Of a DNA stretch of 64,000 nucleotides, positions 1 through 7,189 are shown piece after piece (within the stretch, counting starts at the first letter, position 1; each line of letters opens with the position of its first letter). Source of the DNA: G965276765 sp965276765 (GTDB lineage: Bacteria > Actinomycetota > Acidimicrobiia > Acidimicrobiales > Palsa-688); the NCBI GenBank assembly GCA_965276765.1, contig OZ255627.1, positions 5,197,361 to 5,261,360 on the forward strand, in the 5' to 3' direction. The notes below the pieces were generated by a model. The model saw only the letters and a list, made by a program, of their open reading frames with translations. It was not told the DNA's origin and made no database searches. The position numbers and the translations under genes were made by a program.

Positions 1-1
1 C

Positions 2-328
2 CAAGACCTCGATGGTGCCCTCGACGGCGTCTCGCGCAGGGTGCTCACCGAGCTCCACCGTACCGAGCGAGACGGCCTGATCACCCGTCACCTCGATCCC
101 GGTCGCGTCGAGGCGGCCCTCCACCAGCTCACCGACCGCGGTGCCGATAACCGCCGTGCTGCGGCTCGACGACGAAAGTCGTGCCTGACCTGGGTCGACG
201 TTCCCGGGCCGGCCGCGGAGGCCGTCGGACTCGATCCAGCCAAATCACTCCCAAACACGAAGGGGCCGCAATTCCGGGTAATCGTCGGATCATATCGGTG
301 TCGATTGCGACAACCGGACTCTGGCTGA
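2..328 (+). pseudogene. HxlR-family regulator, 3' part replaced by repeat A
   Basis: The window opens inside a reading frame whose first ~50 residues match the second half of an HxlR winged-helix domain (ALDGVS, a VLT..L helix, ERDGLI, RHLDP.RVE, LTDRG). The intact HxlR gene at 51.34 kb shows the same motifs in the same order. After LTDRGA the similarity stops abruptly and the frame runs into repeat A, giving an Arg-rich, unnatural tail that ends at 328. HxlR proteins are small DNA-binding repressors or activators of redox and stress genes; this copy lacks the final helix and is probably dead. The 5' end lies outside the window. Confidence 0.6.
157..319 (+). repeat. Repeat A, copy 1
   Basis: About 165 bp, starting with GGCTCGACGACGAAAGT, then CCTGACCTGGGTCGAC, a variable middle of ~90 bp, and ending with TCATATCGGTGTCGAT and a GACAACCGGAC block. 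Two further copies lie at 1060-1225 and 26733-26901 in the same orientation. This copy is fused to the HxlR remnant and sits just downstream of the zinc-finger gene at 362-862. Confidence 0.7.
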
Positions 329-361
329 ATAACCCGACAAAAGCACCCAGGCCCGGAGCGA

Positions 362-862
362 CTACTCCGGGCCTGAGGCTTCGAAGCGTCGGCGGACGGC
401 ATCGACGGTCATCCCGGCGGCGTCGGCGATCGTCTGCCAGTCGGAACCTCGGTCTCTCAAGCGGTTGATCCAGCCGGCCAACTCGGCTTCGACCCGGTCA
501 GCACTGCGAACCAGTGCAGGAAGTGTTGCCAGGATGTCTTCGCTGGATCGGTCGAAGTACTGGGACCATCGTCGGGAAGACTCCTCCCGGTTCGTCCGGG
601 CGGCGTCCTCGACGATCGTGGCGGACAGCTCGATGCATTCGTTGCAGATGTACACACCGGGACCGGCGACGAGCCTTTGCACCGTGGTGTTCGGCTCGCC
701 GCAAAACGAGCAAGACGCGATGATGTCCTCGGTGGGAGTAGCGGAAGATGGCATGCGGTTCTCCTGTTGTTGGCGGACGCTTCGCAGGGCGGTCGCGTAA
801 GGTTCACCGGTCTGAGCAGCACGCGATCTGACTCGACGCTTGAGGTGTTTCTTCATCGTCAT
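362..862 (-). CDS. ClpX-type C4 zinc-finger protein
   Basis: Short protein of 166 residues. The N-terminus (MKKHLKRRV followed by TGEPYATAL) resembles the leader of other stand-alone ClpX-zinc-finger proteins. It is followed by a C-x2-C ... C-x2-C finger (CSFC then CNEC, about 20 residues apart, with the GPGVYICNECIEL motif) as in the N-terminal domain of ClpX. The rest is helical with a possible HTH near the C-terminus (DWQTIADAAGMTVDAVRRR). ClpX fingers dimerise and recruit adaptors or substrates; there is no AAA+ module here, so it is probably an adaptor or DNA-binding protein. The start is uncertain: an ATG at 751 has a much better Shine-Dalgarno (AGGAG, 7 bases away) and would drop the basic leader. 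Repeat A copies lie on both sides. Confidence 0.7.
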   Translation of the reverse strand: MTMKKHLKRRVRSRAAQTGEPYATALRSVRQQQENRMPSSATPTEDIIASCSFCGEPNTTVQRLVAGPGVYICNECIELSATIVEDAARTNREESSRRWSQYFDRSSEDILATLPALVRSADRVEAELAGWINRLRDRGSDWQTIADAAGMTVDAVRRRFEASGPE

Positions 863-1059
863 GCGGTCTCGCACACTCCGATCGGCGCCCCAGCTACACC
901 CTCGGAGTGGGTGACGGATAACGACCCGAGGACATGATCCCCTTTCCCTCCAAGTGCCAGCTTGCTGGGATAGGGCGGCGCGGAACTCGCCAGCGGTCAT
1001 GGTGGCCGATCGGGTCGGTCGAGTCAAGCAGGGCGATGAGCACGGTGCTGATCAGCGCA

Positions 1060-1225
1060 GTGCTGTGGCTGGACGACGAAGGTACCGCCTGACCACGGTC
1101 GACGTCCTCCGGTCGGTGCCCACACGGCGAGCACCCGCGGTCCAAGCAGAGTACTCGCCAACCTTGAGCGGCCCGTAATTCTGAGTGGTCGTCGGTTCCA
1201 TTCGATGTCCATAACGACTACGGAC
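1060..1225 (+). repeat. Repeat A, copy 2
   Basis: Second copy of repeat A, more diverged: GTGCTGTGGCTGGACGACGA, then CCTGACCACGGTCGACG, ending ATAACGACTACGGAC. It is in the same orientation as copy 1 and lies upstream of the zinc-finger gene, so the two copies bracket that gene as direct repeats. The rest of the 863-1313 interval shows no convincing gene. Confidence 0.6.
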
Positions 1226-1313
1226 GCCCTCAGGTCGTCGGCTCGAAATGCCGCATGCTGAATCGTCACAGTCCGGGGAGCCCTCGCTTCCCCTCGCTTT
1301 ACGTTTACTACCC

Positions 1314-1709
1314 TCAGCTGCGAACGACCCGGCTACTTCCGGGCATGTCGATACTCGCGCCGGGACCGAGCCCGTTGAGAAGCGCAAAGAGTTCGTCGAT
1401 CCGTTGGCCGACGACGTCCCGCAGGCGCTGAGCGAGACGCTCCCAGTCCTCCGCGGTCGGAGCCTGGCGGGGAGTCAAGGTCGACAGCGCGTCCCTGATC
1501 TCCTCGATCGAGAGCCCGACCTTTTGAGCGGCACGGATCATGGCGACGCGGCACAGCACGTCGGCGAAGAACCGGCGCTCGTTGCCGGCGGTGCGTTCGC
1601 TTGGAAGGAGCCCGTGGTCGTCGTACCAACGCACGGCTGACGCGGCGATGCCCATTCGATGGGCGACTTGTCCGACGGTGAGCCCGCTGACGTGCCAGTC
1701 GTCGTTCAC
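1314..1709 (-). CDS. MerR-family regulator, SoxR-like but without the Fe-S cysteines
   Basis: 131 residues: MerR winged helix at the N-terminus (TVGQVAHRMGIAASAVRWYDDHGLL, then ERR.F and a SoxR-like AQKVGLSIEEIRDAL), a dimerisation helix with DWERLAQRLRDVV.QRIDEL, and a short tail. In SoxR the tail carries the CxxCxC [2Fe-2S] cluster; here that place reads GPGASIDMPG and the protein has a single cysteine in the second helix. It therefore cannot sense redox as SoxR does. It is divergent from the FMN reductase at 1774, with a MerR-type promoter between them, so it probably controls that gene and itself. Confidence 0.85.
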   Translation of the reverse strand: MNDDWHVSGLTVGQVAHRMGIAASAVRWYDDHGLLPSERTAGNERRFFADVLCRVAMIRAAQKVGLSIEEIRDALSTLTPRQAPTAEDWERLAQRLRDVVGQRIDELFALLNGLGPGASIDMPGSSRVVRS

Positions 1710-1734
1710 GGGCCCACCGTAGCGGCCGAGACTC

Positions 1735-1765
1735 TTGACTTGAACTTAAGTTGAGGTTCTACCAT
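1735..1765 (+). promoter_or_regulatory. MerR-type promoter of the FMN reductase
   Basis: A -35 TTGACT (1735-1740) and a -10-like TACCAT (1760-1765) are separated by 19 bp, the over-long spacer typical of MerR-activated promoters. The spacer holds a near-palindrome, ACTTGAACTTAAGTTGAGGT (1739-1758), close to the E. coli soxS box CCTCAAGTTAACTTGAGG. The predicted start site falls at about the ATG at 1774, so the message would be leaderless. Confidence 0.65.
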
Positions 1766-1773
1766 CGGTACTC

Positions 1774-2403
1774 ATGCAAGGAACCACACTGACGGCGTCG
1801 CTATTGCGGGTGGCCGTTGTCGCAGGTAGCACCCGTCCTAACCGCCAGGCCCGAGCGGTGGCCGACTGGGTGTGCGCCGACCCTCTCTCGGATCTGGAGC
1901 TAGTCCTGGTCGACCTGGCCGAGATCGATCTGCCGTTCCTTGCGGAACCGAGTCCGGCGGCGTTCGCTGACTACCAGCTGCAATCCACCCGCCAGTGGTC
2001 CGAGCTCATCGAGACAGTCGACGCGGTCGTCTTGGTATCGCCGGAGTACAACCACTCGACCAGCGCCGTGCTCAAGAACGCCCTGGATCATCTCTACGCC
2101 GAGTGGCGAGACAAACCAGTCGCCTTTGTCGGCTACGGCATCGAAGGCGGTCAGCGTGCCGTCGAGCACCTCCGCCTGGTCACCGCCGAGCTGGGAATGG
2201 CCGGGGTGAGGTCGCAGGTGTCACTCAGCCTCATGACCGACTACCGCGACGGACAACTCGAGCCCCGCCCGTTCCAGACCGAACGCCGCGAGCGAATGCT
2301 CGCCGAGCTGACCCGGTGGGCACAGGCTCTCTGCCCCTTCGCCACACAGCGAGCACCGCGAGTTCGAAGAGGAGCGGTATCGAGGCGATGGAGCACTTTG
2401 TAG
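1774..2403 (+). CDS. NADPH-dependent FMN reductase
   Basis: 209 residues with a flavodoxin-like fold. The phosphate-binding loop is VVAGSTRPNRQA near residue 15 and the flavin-binding segment is VLVSPEYNHSTSAVLKNALDHL near residues 88-110, with PVAFVGYG beyond. These are signature motifs of the FMN_red family, which reduces FMN, azo dyes, quinones or chromate at the expense of NAD(P)H. The last ~20 residues (RAPRVRRGAVSRRWSTL) look unrelated and overlap the next reading frame, so the C-terminus may have been altered. Likely induced through the divergent MerR regulator. Confidence 0.85.
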   Translation: MQGTTLTASLLRVAVVAGSTRPNRQARAVADWVCADPLSDLELVLVDLAEIDLPFLAEPSPAAFADYQLQSTRQWSELIETVDAVVLVSPEYNHSTSAVLKNALDHLYAEWRDKPVAFVGYGIEGGQRAVEHLRLVTAELGMAGVRSQVSLSLMTDYRDGQLEPRPFQTERRERMLAELTRWAQALCPFATQRAPRVRRGAVSRRWSTL

Positions 2404-2755
2404 CAGGGCTCCAGGCCGGTCTGGACGCGTCCGACGCCGACCTCTACGACCAGCAGTTCGCCGACGACCTACTGTGGGGCAGCCCCTACGGGAGAACCCT
2501 CCAGGGCTTCGATTCCGTCAACGGAGCCCACCGATGGCTCATGGCTGCGGGAGCCGCGCCTCCGTCTCGCCATGAGATCGTGCAAGTTCTCGTGCCTACC
2601 CCTGGAACGGTGATCGCCCACTGCGCCGCCAGCCACTGGCCACAGACGATGCCGGAACATTCTCCGAGATGGCCATGTACGTCCTCGTCGAGCGCGCCGG
2701 GCGATGGAAGATGGTCGGCGGCCAGAACACGCCCATCGCGGCGAGTCCGTCGTGA
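2388..2755 (+). pseudogene. SnoaL-like (NTF2-fold) protein, frameshifted
   Basis: The frame begins MEHFVAGLQAGLDASDADLYDQQFADDLLWGSPYG, a typical start of SnoaL/SgcJ-type cone-shaped proteins that act as cyclases, hydrolases or unknown-function domains. Near 2635 the frame is lost. The expected C-terminal half (TDDAGTFSEMAMYVLVERAG, then WKMVGGQNTPIA) continues in a different frame to a TGA at 2753-2755, so one frameshift separates two good halves. The TGA overlaps the ATG of the next gene (TGATG), indicating former translational coupling. Either a recent pseudogene or a sequencing error. Confidence 0.65.
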
Positions 2756-3680
2756 TGACGCCTGAGTCCGAGCACAGCGAAATCGCTTCTTGGACGCTCG
2801 ATCAAGCTCGGCATTTCGAGCTGAGTCCGGACGTGGTGGTCCCCGGACTACGGGAAGCCAATCCGGTGGTCCTCGGACTCGGCCTTTCCGTCCGAACTGC
2901 CCACGAGCTGGTCGTCGCCGTGTACGCCGCTCTCCACCCTCGTCGTACACGGCAAAGTACGCGCCGTTGCCATCGAGGGGACCGACGCCAGCGGTCCCAC
3001 TCTCGACCGCACGTAACGGCCGGTGTCGGAGACCCGGTCGGGCTCCTGCGGTCCAGCCGAGGATTCCTCCACACCAACGAGGCCCTGGAAATTATCAACT
3101 GGATTCGCGCCTACAACCTCCATCGCGACGACGATCCACTTCGAGTCGTCCACGACGACGCGGGGGCGGCCGACCTGGGCGACCTGGAGGCGGGCGAGCG
3201 CAGGCTCGCCCGCCGCGACCTCACTTGGTACGAGCGGACCGGGCAGCGGATCCGCCATTGGGGCGGAATCGCCCATCTCGTCGTCGGGGATCCGCGCACG
3301 CTGCACCCTTACGAGGAGACGCAACGCAGTGCCGGCGCTGATTTCCGAGACGCACTCGGCGACGACTACGTCGCCCTCGCGATGACCATTGGCAGTGGCT
3401 CCGCTCCCTTCCCCCTGCCTCAGCCACCAGCAGCCCTTACCAAGTCCGTCTTCGAACACGCAGACACTCCCGTGGTACCGCTAAATCTCAAGTCGGACCA
3501 CGAGCCGTCGCCAGTGGTCGGTCGCTGGCTGAACTCACCATTGAGGACGCGCTGCACCGGACCTGGCTACGATCCGGCCCACGCTGTCGGCGGCCACCGA
3601 AGACTCCCCGGAGACGACCATCACGTGGGAGCACTCATAGTGGTGGTGGGTGGCACCGGCGCCTTGGCTCCTCAGGCGCC
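2755..3680 (+). pseudogene. Erythromycin-esterase-like protein, frameshifted
   Basis: Starts MTPESEHSEIASWTLDQARHFEL. It shows the erythromycin esterase/EreA-like family features FLHTNEALEIINWIRAYN, TWYERTGQRIRHWGGIAHLVVG and DFRDALGDDYVALAMTIGSG. The segment expected just before these (VVHGKVRAVAIEGTDASGPT, holding the acidic active-site region) sits in another frame at 2940-3020, so two opposite frameshifts bracket it. The frame has no stop where the family normally ends and runs on antisense to the convergent SDR until 4191, so the end given is approximate. Family members hydrolyse macrolide lactones or are of unknown function. Confidence 0.6.
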
Positions 3681-4457
3681 GGCGCCGCCGTCGACTGGCA
3701 CGATTGCGCCGGTGACCATCGAGGCCCGGTCGCTGAGCAGCCATGCGGCCACCTCGGCGACCTCGTGGGCCTCGGCCACCCGGCCGAGCGGGATCGATGC
3801 CGTTATATGTTTGACGATGCCGGGGCTCGCTGCCTCCCACGTGTCGATCATCTCCGTGGCGGTGCCGCCGGGGGTGATGCCGTTGACCCGGATGCTGTCA
3901 CGAGCCCAGCTCACGGCCGCGGTCTCGGTGATGCTGTTGAGCGCGCGCTTCATGGCACCGTACGCGGGGAGGGCGGGATTCGCGCGGCGGCTGCCGATGC
4001 TCGAGGTGTTGACGATCGCCCCACCCCCGTTCCTTCGCATGAGTGCGGCCTCGGCGGTCATGGCTGTCCAGTGCGAGCGGAAGTTCACGGCGAACTGCTC
4101 GTCGATGTCCTCGTCGGCTGTGGTGTCGAGCGGGCCGAGCTGCTGCTGGGGCACCGCGCCGTTGTTGAAGGCACCGTCCAGTCGGCCATGAAGCTCTTCG
4201 ACGCGGTCGACGGCGGCGCGGATGCTGGCGCGTTCGGCGAGGTCCAGGGTGACGGCGTCGGCGACTCCTCCGTCGGCGCAGACCTCGCTGACGATGCGGT
4301 CGAGGGCGTCGGTGCTGCGGGCGGCAAGCACGACGACGGCGCCCTCCCGTGCGAAGAGCCGGGCCGCAGCTGCGCCGATGCCGCGGCTGGCGCCGGTGAT
4401 CAATATGACCTTGCCGGTAAGCAGGCCGACCAGGGTGGTGTCGCTGTTGTTTGTCAT
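3672..4457 (-). CDS. SDR-family oxidoreductase
   Basis: 261 residues, classical short-chain dehydrogenase length. NAD(P)-binding TGASRGIG at residues ~21-28, NNGA in place of the usual NNAG, catalytic Ser in NTSSIGS, YGAMK as the YxxxK pair, and a C-terminal GAIVPVDGGAGA. The charged ARS segment after strand 2 suggests NADP preference. The substrate cannot be told from sequence. Divergent from the XRE regulator at 4544, which is the usual repressor arrangement for such genes; the 86-bp gap would hold the control site. Confidence 0.9.
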   Translation of the reverse strand: MTNNSDTTLVGLLTGKVILITGASRGIGAAAARLFAREGAVVVLAARSTDALDRIVSEVCADGGVADAVTLDLAERASIRAAVDRVEELHGRLDGAFNNGAVPQQQLGPLDTTADEDIDEQFAVNFRSHWTAMTAEAALMRRNGGGAIVNTSSIGSRRANPALPAYGAMKRALNSITETAAVSWARDSIRVNGITPGGTATEMIDTWEAASPGIVKHITASIPLGRVAEAHEVAEVAAWLLSDRASMVTGAIVPVDGGAGA

Positions 4458-4543
4458 TCCACCAGAGTCGTGGAAACCCGGCGTCCGGATGCAGGCATAG
4501 ACGGTACTACGGTGAACCGCCCGTTAGCGGGCAGACTTGCGGT

Positions 4544-5392
4544 ATGGATAAGCAGGAGCTCGGAGCGTTTCTCCGCAGCCGACGTGAGCGGCTCCAGCCC
4601 GAGGACGTCGGCCTGCCTTCGGGTCCGCGGCGGAGGACTCCGGGGCTTCGCCGTGAGGAGATCGCGGTGCTCGCCCATATTTCTACGGAGTACTACGTCC
4701 GGCTCGAGCAGGGCAGGGCGCCGCGCCCGTCGGGCCAAGTTCTCGCCGGAATTGCGGACGCGCTGCGGCTCACGGACGCAGAGTCCGATCACCTCCATCT
4801 CCTCGCAGGGACCGCACCGACCCGGAACAACCTGCACCGCCGCGATGTCCGCCCGAGCATCCTCGCGCTCATCGACCGGCTCCCGCAGACGGCTGCGTTC
4901 GTGATGTCCGCAACGTTCGAGGTGCTTGCGTGGAATGATCTCGCAACGGCCCTCATGGAGGACTTCGCCGTGCTCGCTCCCGAGGACCGCAACCTCGCAC
5001 GAAAAGCGTTCCTCGCGCCGGCGCGACCTGACTCGACACGCTATGGGATCTCCGACGCCGCCGAGTTCCGGCACAGTGTCGTCATGGAACTCCGGGCCAC
5101 GCTCGCCCGGTATCCGTCGGATCCCTCGGTGACCGGCCTCGTCGAAGACATACGCAACGGCAGCCCCGAGTTCGCCCGGCTGTGGCAACGCCACGACGTG
5201 CAGGCTGCGCCGATGCTCACGAAGACCTTTCGGCACCCCACGGTCGGTCCTATCACGGTGGACTGCGACTCCCTGGCACTGACTGACCGAGATCAGAATC
5301 TCGTGCTCTACAGCGCCGCCAAGGGTTCCCGAGACGCAGAGGCCCTCGCACTGCTCTCCGTCATCGGAACTCAGGTGCTCGCATCCCAGTAG
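4544..5392 (+). CDS. XRE-family regulator with MmyB-like ligand domain
   Basis: 282 residues. The N-terminal HTH runs from LGAFLRSRRERLQPEDVGLP through RRTPGLRREEIAVLAHISTEYYVRLEQGR, a hallmark of the actinobacterial MmyB-type family. The C-terminal half is the PAS-like MmyB ligand-binding domain (AFVMSATFEVLAWNDLATALMEDF, then a HPTVGPITVDCDSLALTD segment), which binds fatty-acid-like ligands in characterised members. The start ATG follows a short leader directly after the divergent SDR promoter region; likely a repressor of that SDR. Confidence 0.9.
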   Translation: MDKQELGAFLRSRRERLQPEDVGLPSGPRRRTPGLRREEIAVLAHISTEYYVRLEQGRAPRPSGQVLAGIADALRLTDAESDHLHLLAGTAPTRNNLHRRDVRPSILALIDRLPQTAAFVMSATFEVLAWNDLATALMEDFAVLAPEDRNLARKAFLAPARPDSTRYGISDAAEFRHSVVMELRATLARYPSDPSVTGLVEDIRNGSPEFARLWQRHDVQAAPMLTKTFRHPTVGPITVDCDSLALTDRDQNLVLYSAAKGSRDAEALALLSVIGTQVLASQ

Positions 5393-5403
5393 CGGCGGTT
5401 CCG

Positions 5404-5421
5404 GTGAGGGTCCTCCCTCAC
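5404..5421 (+). terminator. Stem-loop after the XRE gene
   Basis: Perfect 7-bp stem GTGAGGG / CCCTCAC with a TCCT tetraloop, 12 bases after the XRE stop codon. There is no T tract, as is common for actinobacterial terminators. Confidence 0.5.
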
Positions 5422-5471
5422 AACGGCCAGTCACTATCAGTGATGAGTCGTCCGCCGTTGTGGAGGCACCA

Positions 5472-5603
5472 ATGACGCCGCGGGGAGATCCTGATGACCG
5501 TCGACACCACTTCTACCTCGAGGCAGGCCCGCTGCGGCAGGCGGTCGACTACCTATTGCACTTCTCAAGTGTCACTCCAGCCAGCTTCCTCACACAGGAT
5601 TGA
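5472..5603 (+). CDS. Small hypothetical protein (43 aa)
   Basis: ATG preceded by a good Shine-Dalgarno (GGAGG, 6-7 bases upstream) opens a 43-residue frame beginning MTPRGDPDDRRHHFYLEAG and containing a hydrophobic LLHFSS stretch. I recognise no family; it could equally be the start of a decayed gene. The remainder of the 5393-5888 interval, between the XRE gene and the convergent dehydrogenase, shows nothing else I can support. Confidence 0.3.
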   Translation: MTPRGDPDDRRHHFYLEAGPLRQAVDYLLHFSSVTPASFLTQD

Positions 5604-5888
5604 CCACCGCGGATCAGGCCTCTACACGCCCTTCGGCCCAACGCACTAAATCAGTATCGGGAGTGAGCCAGCCAGGTAGTCCATCTCCTCGACGGACGCT
5701 GGACGCTTCCAACCCTTGCCGAACTCGTGAACCGCGGAACCAGCGACCTTTCGGGTTATGAGGGCGACGGTGCTGGTCAAGGGACGATGCGATACACGCG
5801 GCACAGGCACCGCTCTACTCAGTGTCGCCGTGCCCGGGCGAGTGTCCCGACGGGGGGCGCGATACCAGGCGGGGCGGTCCTGGGGTGT

Positions 5889-6800
5889 TCATCGGGCCAC
5901 CGCCTCCCCGTCGAGACCGAGGGCAGCGGCGCTCACGTCGAGGCCGCCGAAGCCTTCGGCCACGAGGGTCTGCCAACGGTCGGCGATCGCAGCGGCGATT
6001 GGAGCATGCTCGGCGCCGACTGACGCCCGGGCCAGCTCCAGGTCCTTGAGCTCCCACTCGAGGGAGAAGTCGGCGGCGAAGTCGGCCTTCTGGATCTTGG
6101 CCAGCTTGGCGACGGCGAGCGGTGAGGCGAGCGGGTTGCCCTCGACGGCGTCGGCCAGAGCCTGGGGGGCAATGCCGAGACGGGTGGCGAGCGCAACCGC
6201 CTCCGCCACCGCCTCGACCTCGAAGGCCAGCCAGGTGTTGAGGACCAGCTTCATCCGGCTTCCCATCCCCGACCGCCCGAGCCAAATGGTGCGCCGTCCG
6301 ATGGCGTCGAACACGGGCTCAAGGGTGGCCTCGGCCGTGTCCGGGCCCGAGGCGAGCACGAGCAGCTGGCCGGACTCGGCCGGCTGGCGGCTGCCCGAAA
6401 CGGGGGCGTCAACGAACCGGACATCGGGCCGGCTGCGACGGACCGCGATGTCGAGGCGCTCGGTCGCCTCCGCGCCGATCGTGCCCATCTGCGCCCACAC
6501 TGCGCCGGGTGCCATCGCCGTCACGACGCCGTGGTCGATCATCATGTCCGTCACGATCCGGGCCGTCGGCAGCAGGGTCAGCACCACGCCGGCGCCGGCC
6601 ACGGCCTCGTGCGGGTCGTCGTAGGCGGTGGCGCCGAGGGCGGCGAGGGCGGGGATCGGTCCCTGGCCGCGGTTCCACACGGCTACGGTCAGGCCGGTGG
6701 CGAGCAGGCGGCGAGTGATGGCCGCACCCATAGTTCCCGTTCCGATCACCACCACCCGGGGCGTCGGCACCGGGAGGGTCGGGGGCTGCGACGTCGTCAT
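5889..6800 (-). CDS. NAD(P)-dependent 3-hydroxyisobutyrate-dehydrogenase-like oxidoreductase
   Basis: 303 residues from an ATG with AGGAG 7 bases upstream. The N-terminal Rossmann domain has VVVIGTGTMGAAIT (GxGxMG); the substrate-binding DAPVSGSRQPAESGQL segment and the catalytic-lysine region GMGSRMKLVLNTW match the beta-hydroxyacid dehydrogenase family (GSGxxxKxxxN). Such enzymes oxidise 3-hydroxyisobutyrate, tartronate semialdehyde or act as imine or glyoxylate reductases. The frame extends upstream for another 115 codons, but those overlap an aldo/keto reductase remnant and lack protein character. Confidence 0.88.
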   Translation of the reverse strand: MTTSQPPTLPVPTPRVVVIGTGTMGAAITRRLLATGLTVAVWNRGQGPIPALAALGATAYDDPHEAVAGAGVVLTLLPTARIVTDMMIDHGVVTAMAPGAVWAQMGTIGAEATERLDIAVRRSRPDVRFVDAPVSGSRQPAESGQLLVLASGPDTAEATLEPVFDAIGRRTIWLGRSGMGSRMKLVLNTWLAFEVEAVAEAVALATRLGIAPQALADAVEGNPLASPLAVAKLAKIQKADFAADFSLEWELKDLELARASVGAEHAPIAAAIADRWQTLVAEGFGGLDVSAAALGLDGEAVAR

Positions 6801-6891
6801 TTCGATACTCCTGTCTCGATCTTTGATCCGAACGTCGATGTGAGTCGGTAGCGGCGGGGTCACTTCTCGCACGGTCATGGCGCGTCCCCTC

Positions 6892-7140
6892 TCACACAGC
6901 CTCGGGCGAGGGACCGGCGACGGCAACGGCGTCCTGCATGATCCCGTCGATGCGCCGTAGCACTTCGTCGTCGAGGCGGACGTCGGCGGCCGCCAGGACC
7001 TCGTCGACGTGCTCAGGATTGCGGGTGCCGACGATGGCCACATGGACGGCGGGGTGGGCGAGGGTCCACGCCACCGCCAGCTGCGGCAGGGTGATGCCGC
7101 AGCAAGCGCGGACTTTTTCGCTGTAGGGCGGGGCTCTTGC
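6892..7140 (-). pseudogene. Aldo/keto reductase, C-terminal fragment
   Basis: The last ~80 residues of an aldo/keto reductase: LPQLAVAWTLAHPAVHVAIVGTRNPEHVDE followed by LDDEVLRRIDGIM, matching the NADP-binding C-terminal end of the barrel. The catalytic Tyr, Lys and His would lie upstream, but the homology breaks off near 7140 at the boundary with the acyl-CoA ligase gene. A rearrangement has joined the two regions here. Confidence 0.7.
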
Positions 7141-7189
7141 GCCAAGGGCGGCAGATCTGCTACTAAGTTGGAGCCAATGGTGCAGTTAG

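Noticed and set aside
3690..4191. C-terminal extension of the esterase-like frame
   Set aside because: This part is antisense to the SDR gene and has no resemblance to the family.
5889..7145. A single 418-residue dehydrogenase frame
   Set aside because: The first 115 codons are antisense-like sequence over an aldo/keto reductase fragment in another frame; the ATG at 6800 has a good ribosome site directly before the Rossmann motif.
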